Shown one piece after another: positions 58,871 to 64,000 of a DNA stretch of 64,000 nucleotides. The DNA is from Phialophora verrucosa (lineage: Eukaryota; Ascomycota; Eurotiomycetes; Chaetothyriales; Herpotrichiellaceae). The notes below the pieces were generated by a model. The model did no database searches. It had not been told where the DNA came from and worked only from the letters and a program-made list of their open reading frames with translations. The DNA lies in assembly GCA_002099365.1 (NCBI GenBank), contig MSED01000006.1, forward strand, positions 310,001-374,000. Direction: 5' to 3'. How positions within the stretch are numbered: the first letter of the stretch is position 1; the number at the start of each line of letters is the position of its first letter. Position numbers and translations under genes: made by a program.

Positions 58871-60739
58871 AGTTCGGGAATATATCCTACTATAATATCT
58901 TTATATCTTACGTATATTCCCGTAGCTCTAGTTAAGCCTTACCCTATCCTAGTGTATTAGAACTAACCTAGAGCCGTTAGGAAACCTGTTTTATACTAGT
59001 GTAGTTTATAAGTCTTAATTACCTAATATCTATTCGTCCTATTAGCTTAGAACTTATATTTAGCCGCGGGTTTCCTAAAGTTATTTAGAATCAGCTTAAT
59101 TCTCGGTAGTGGGTAATATAATTTAATCGTAACTCCGTTAAGTAGGATATAATTATATATTATATATAGAGTACCTACTACTTTCCTAGGAAATTTAGTC
59201 CTTATTATAAATAGCGAGTTACCCCTTCTAATAATTCTTTACTTAACTATTAACGGGAGGTACCTCTTTTACTAATTTACTTCTTCCTTTATATATAGAG
59301 GAAGTATTATCGGTTTCGGGATCCTTTTATATATCGGAATTCTATATTTAACTAGGTCTATTATAGCTAGATCTATTACCTCTATAATAAATAGATCTTT
59401 CTAAATATAGAGTAGTTATATCGCCGCTACTTTTTACTCTTCTATCTTTATTATATCGCTTATAAAGTCTACTAGTATATTGATTTCCTTTAGCTATTTC
59501 TCTATATCGTCTTATACTATAGCGAGGATTAGTTCTCTTTAATAATTATAAGGCCTCTTCTCTATAAGGAATTTTACTTTTAAATTCCTAAATTCTTAAT
59601 TAATTAAGTTCTATTAAGCCTTATTTAGTATTTCTTAAGGGTAAGCTATCTATAATAAGAATATTCTTTTAAGTAAAGTCTAGTATCCTTAGACTTAGGC
59701 GCTATATATTATTACTCCTATCGCTCCCTTTACTATTAGGTTAGTTCTCGGTTTAGCCGCCTAGGCTAATATTTCTCCCTTTATTAAGGATTAAAGGGCC
59801 TCTTCTACTACTTATTGCCCTTTTACGAGACCCTTTACTATACGAGACTCGTCTTCCTTATCTTCTATATCCTTCTTTACCTCTTCTCTTATTTTCTACT
59901 TACCTTTACTTTCCCGCGCTTTTAGTCGCGGGGTTATATATAGGAAACTTACTAAGATTACTTTATAGTAATTATTTAGGAGGATATTAACTTTTAGCTA
60001 CCGTTAAATATATTTCCGAGATACTTTATTTAAGGGCTATATAGTATCTAAAGTTATCTTTTTAATAAGATATTTCTTTACTATCGCGTCTTACCCTAAA
60101 ACTTAATAAGTTCTACTATTAATATTTAGGTGTCTTAATAATAGTAATAGTTTCCTATCTCTAATATATTTTATCGCCTAGAAAATATAAGACTATCTCA
60201 CTCTATAATATACTCTCCCTATTCTTCTATATCTCGTATCTTAGTACGGTCTCGGCTTAATATAATTTAAAGGGGCTTAGGTATATTAACTAGTTCTACT
60301 ATTTCTATAACTACTATTTTTATCTCCTCTTCTCCGCTTAACTACTCTTTATTATCTTTCTCGTAACCTTCTTTAATTATTTAATTAATTTCTTCGTTCT
60401 CTAATAGTTCTTCTTTATCTTCCTTAAAATCTTCTATAAACCTTATTACTTTTACTACTATCTTAAGGCTGTTTCGTATCGCTTTACTTATACTAATATA
60501 AGAGTTTAGTATTACCTCTAAAAGTTCTTTCTATACTACTATCTCTAATATATCGATATTTATATAATTAATTTAGATAAGCTTCCGAGTTTATAGATTA
60601 GTAATATAGTACTTATTATTTTCGTAGATCCTGACGACCTTAGCGATATATATCTAGTTTTAGGATAGTAGGAGGGTATAGCTAGTCTTTATCTTCGGGC
60701 AGACCTATACTAATATAGCTATAGTAATTCCTATAATAG

Positions 60740-60900
60740 TAACTAGTATTTACACCCGGCTTAATATAGTAGTAATACTATCGTTAAATCCCTTAACTAT
60801 AAAGGATCTATCTAGGATAATCTTTACCTCGATTCTTAGAGCTACTTATTTTAGTATAATATTTATTATAGCTCCTTCGTCTAAGAGGACTTTCTTTAAT
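60740..60900 (-). pseudogene. Retroviral-type aspartic protease remnant
   Basis: The minus strand reads VLLDEGAIINII (DEGA at about 60,870-60,881), the equivalent of the D-S/T-G-A active-site motif with its hydrophobic flanks, in the expected place between gag and RT. Confidence 0.6.
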
Positions 60901-61599
60901 ATTAATTATTAACCTTCTTATATCGGGTTTACTATAATATACGTATAGAAAGTCGGCTAAATATAAGATAGTAGTTATTAAACTTCCTTTATTATTAACT
61001 TAATCTCCGCTATAGTAACTACTTATACTTCCGCTATAGCGACTCTTACTTATTTACTTCCGCTAGCTGTAGCCGTTTAGCCTCCTCCTCTAAACTCTTT
61101 TATAATAATAATTATCTTCTTTATTATTCTCTTCTTACTAGTCGGTTTAAGTTTAAAGTTATTAAGAGTACTACCTTAAGTTTCGCTTATTAAGCTTATA
61201 TATTATAGTATTAAGAGTGTAATAGTAGGTTTATTTAAGATCTCCTTAATATTAGGTAACTAATTACCTTTTAGTTTAATAAGGCGGCGCTTAGGTCTCG
61301 GTATCTTTACTTTCTTCTTACCTTTTACCGGTGTTGCTTCTTTAATATAAGACTCCTCTTTATTATCTATCTTAAATACTTTAGACTTTAGGTATTTATC
61401 TCCTAAGTCGGCCTCTTTAGCTTATCGCTTCTCTTTAACTATATTAATATTAGCTATACTCGGACGCTCTACACTAACTAAGACTAATTTAGAGAAGTTA
61501 GCTTTATATTTAGTTACCTCTACTATATTATTCTTAATATATATAGATTATATAAAGTCGTCTTAATTTACCTATACTATACTAGGTAATATATTATTA

Positions 61600-63700
61600 T
61601 AATCGCTAGTAACCTTAGTTAGAGAAGTATTAATTAGCGGCGGTCTATTAGCGTTTATAGAGTTATTTACTTATAAGAAGTTTATAGCTTAGTAGTTGTT
61701 ATCTCTCGATACTCCGTAATTAGTATAGTTAGCCTATTAACCTTAATACCCTACTTAGCCTATATTTCCTCTGTTTCTATTCTGTCTTCTCTCCGCTATA
61801 CATCGTTTACTCTCTTATCTTAACCGGTCCTGTTCCGCTAATAGTAGTTTATTAGAACTATTATAGTTTATAGTGATATAATCTATTATTCTACACCGGT
61901 AATATATAAGGCGGATATATAAGTTACCTTACCGTCTATTATTCTATATCGGATTATAATTTTGCTTTATTTCTACTTAACCCTTTATATAACCTCTATT
62001 CCTTCCTTATATAAAGGCTTAAGAGTTATCTCGTACTATTAGCTATATCTAGTAAGTATTATTTATTAAGGCTTAATTAAAATTCTAATTACTAAGGAGG
62101 TTTATATTTCTTATATTATTTCTAAATACTAAAATACTATAGTTATTTAGGGCGGCTTAGCCTTATTAAGTTATAACCCGAGACTATATAGGGTATATCG
62201 ATATAGCTAAATATAGCCTTATTAAGAAGTCTTAGCCCGTTATCGTAGTATTATCTCGTCTTATATAATAGCCCGTGCTATATATTAATAGTCTTACCGG
62301 TTCTTAATTATAAGTATATCTATATAGAATAGCGATAGCTTCCTTAAGGTCTATTTCCCGCTTTATAGCTAAGAGCCTACTTACTATTTATTTAATATAC
62401 TTCTCTCTTAATTCTTTAACTATATACTTAATTAGTATATAGTTAAGCTACTTTACTCCTACTAGTAATCTTCTATATATACTTCTTATAACTTCGATAT
62501 ACTTGTAGATAGTAAAGTTACCTTACTTAAGATCTACTATATCTCGGTATATTATCCTATTATTGGGAACTTACTTATATCTTAAGAATTATATAATAAG
62601 GGCTATACTTAATCTATTAAAATCGTTAAGGATATTATTGTCGTCGATACTATTATACTAGTTAAGAGCTAGTCCTTAAAGACGAACTACTAGATCTATA
62701 GCTTTAGCTTTAGATAATTCTTTAGCTATATTCTATCTTATATATAGTTTACCTCTTTCTATCTATTTATTCTTAATTTATCTTATAAAGGTAATAGAGT
62801 CTACGGATCCTTCTTCTCTAGTAAAGATAGGGATTTCGAAGTCTATTACTGTAGTTAGTGCCGTATAAGATAATCTTCTACTGTCTAACGAAGTTAGGAA
62901 TAGTGTATTTATATCTATATCTAATTCTATTAATTTAGTCTAGAATAGTTAATCTTATTCTACTAGAAGTATATATCTTAGTTATAGCTAATATTTAATA
63001 GGTTTTAACTCTTCTAGTATAGTCGTCGGCGTATATTTCCTATCTTTTACTAGGCTTATAGATTCCTTTCGTAGAATCTTTATAGGTAATAGTAAAGCCT
63101 TTATATATTCGACTTCTATATAAGCTTCTTATTATATCTCTTTAGTGTTATTAAGTTATTATAGACTAAGGTCTATTACGCTCCCTTATAGTCCTTCTAA
63201 TAACTCTTTAGACGATAACGATTATTTAAAGCTTCTATATTACCCTATCCCTAAGTAGATAGATAATAGTCTAGTACTTAATAATAATTAACCTTTCCTA
63301 CAGGTATTCGAGCTTTATAGTATTCTTAAAGCCCTTCTATAGTCTTTTTAATTCGAGTCTAGCTTAACTAAATATAGGACGAGATAGTTATATAAAATAT
63401 TTAATATATATAGTAATAATCTACTTAATACTTAATCTCTCGTAGTCCTCCTATTTCTCGGACTATAATAAAATATAATAATTAGTAATAATAATAAGGA
63501 TTATAAAAGGATTTAGTAATTTAAGGAATCCTACTAATCTAGTCTAGTAGGTGAGGTTTACCTATTTATAGGTAGGTACGGGGTTAATTCGGGCAGTGTT
63601 AACTTAATAGTAAATAGCCTACCTAGCGATTTTAGGCGTTTAGCGGCGACGATAATACTTAATTATCTTTTTAAGGCTAGCGAGATATTTAGCGAGGTAT
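61600..63700 (-). pseudogene. Gag remnant with CCHC zinc knuckle
   Basis: A long mutated frame on the minus strand. A C-x2-C-x4-H-x4-C knuckle is visible at 61,862-61,906, with two Cys codons and the His codon now read as Tyr, each by one RIP-type base change. The part to the right (about 62,300-63,000) has the helical, Ile/Lys-rich character of a capsid domain. Confidence 0.65.
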
Positions 63701-63876
63701 TCTAAGATCTTCTCCGATATTATTTTAATAACTTTAAATAGGGAATTTAATAAAACTCAATAGGGAACGCGGGTCCTCGCCTCTGCGTAGGAAACCGGCG
63801 GCTGTCGACGTCTTCGTCGTCTTCTCTCTCTTCGATAATTAAATAAAAATGGAGGAGTTCTCTTCTGGCCTAAGGC

Positions 63877-63894
63877 CTCTCCCGGGGCGCCAAA
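63877..63894 (-). other. Primer-binding-site-like sequence
   Basis: Directly inside the right LTR the minus strand reads TTTGGCGCCCCGGGAG. TGGCGCC fits the TGG that pairs with the CCA end of a primer tRNA, 2 nt from the LTR. I could not match it to a specific tRNA. Confidence 0.6.
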
Positions 63895-64000
63895 TGTTGT
63901 CACGTACGGTATGAAGCGATGGTGGGGGCAAGTATGGTATTGTACTATATAAGGAAGAGAGAGCTGCCTGCAGTAAGATATGCACAGCATCACGTGCTCA
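63895..64000 (-). repeat. Right LTR (5' LTR), cut by the window edge
   Basis: First 106 bp of the same repeat as 52408-52513, with a single G-to-A change at 63949. That change is of RIP type (CA to TA on the other strand). The rest of the LTR and the target-site duplication lie outside the window. Confidence 0.85.

Larger units (their letters stand above)
52408..64000 (-). mobile_element. Giant RIP-mutated Ty3/gypsy-type LTR retroelement
   Basis: Spans at least 11.6 kb and runs off the right edge inside its second LTR. Order on the minus strand from right to left: LTR, primer-binding-like site, gag with CCHC knuckle, aspartic protease, reverse transcriptase, RNase H, integrase, extra open frame, polypurine tract, LTR. 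RT-RNase H before integrase is the Ty3/gypsy order. From about 52,700 to 63,740 CpA and TpG are nearly absent, TpA is greatly enriched and CpG remains, as expected for RIP; for example the 60 bases from 58,201 contain neither CA nor TG. Stop codons sit mainly at former Gln and Trp codons. The copy cannot code now. About 250 bp at each end escaped. Confidence 0.93.

Noticed and set aside
63757..63993. 78-codon minus-strand frame starting inside the right LTR
   Set aside because: It shares its first part with the extension above because both lie in the same LTR; the Arg-rich remainder crosses the primer site and is unlikely to be a gene.
1..64000. tRNA, rRNA genes and CRISPR arrays
   Set aside because: A visual search for B-box-like GTTCGANNC words and for regularly spaced repeats found none that fit.

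Overview
The window comes from a filamentous ascomycete (Pezizomycotina), judging from several independent signs. Genes carry short GT-AG introns of about 45-120 bp. There are fungus-only families: a Zn2Cys6 regulator, Zn-cluster-less fungal transcription-factor-like proteins, a DUF3405 protein and a claudin-like tetraspan protein. The last 11 kb is an AT-rich repeat in which CpA/TpG is almost completely replaced by TpA, the signature of repeat-induced point mutation (RIP). I cannot place it below class level. All gene models were spliced by hand; exon limits are in each entry.

1-13.6 kb: a run of minus-strand genes (claudin-like tetraspan protein, FAD monooxygenase, cytochrome P450, secreted GH30 glycosidase), then a plus-strand regulator-like protein and a minus-strand catalase-like haem protein. 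FAD monooxygenase and P450 sit side by side and could act on the same aromatic or secondary metabolite. 13.6-23.1 kb is gene-poor: a type II membrane DUF3405 protein, an aldo/keto reductase tail to tail with it, and a short protein resembling the N-terminus of the regulator family.

23.1-33.9 kb: acyl-CoA synthetase with a peroxisomal C-terminal AKL, O-acetylhomoserine sulfhydrylase, divergent MFS transporter, MARVEL-like tetraspan protein and a second regulator-like protein. 35.6-43.4 kb is a housekeeping block: the Ede1-like endocytic scaffold, alpha-tubulin and a divergent membrane protein. 43.4-48.2 kb holds a Zn2Cys6 regulator, an intradiol (hydroxyquinol-type) ring-cleavage dioxygenase and a possible small protein, a plausible regulator-enzyme pair for aromatic catabolism. 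NOP2 (rRNA m5C methyltransferase) closes the genic part.

52.4-64 kb is one very large Ty3/gypsy-type LTR element on the minus strand. It has a 122-bp LTR, polypurine tract, gag with a CCHC knuckle, aspartic protease, RT, RNase H, integrase, an extra long open frame downstream of integrase, a primer-binding-site-like stretch, and the start of the second LTR at the window edge. The interior is heavily RIP-mutated while about 250 bp at each end, including the LTRs, is almost untouched. One LTR lies only 81 bp upstream of the NOP2 start codon. The extra frame and the protected ends are the most unusual features here.
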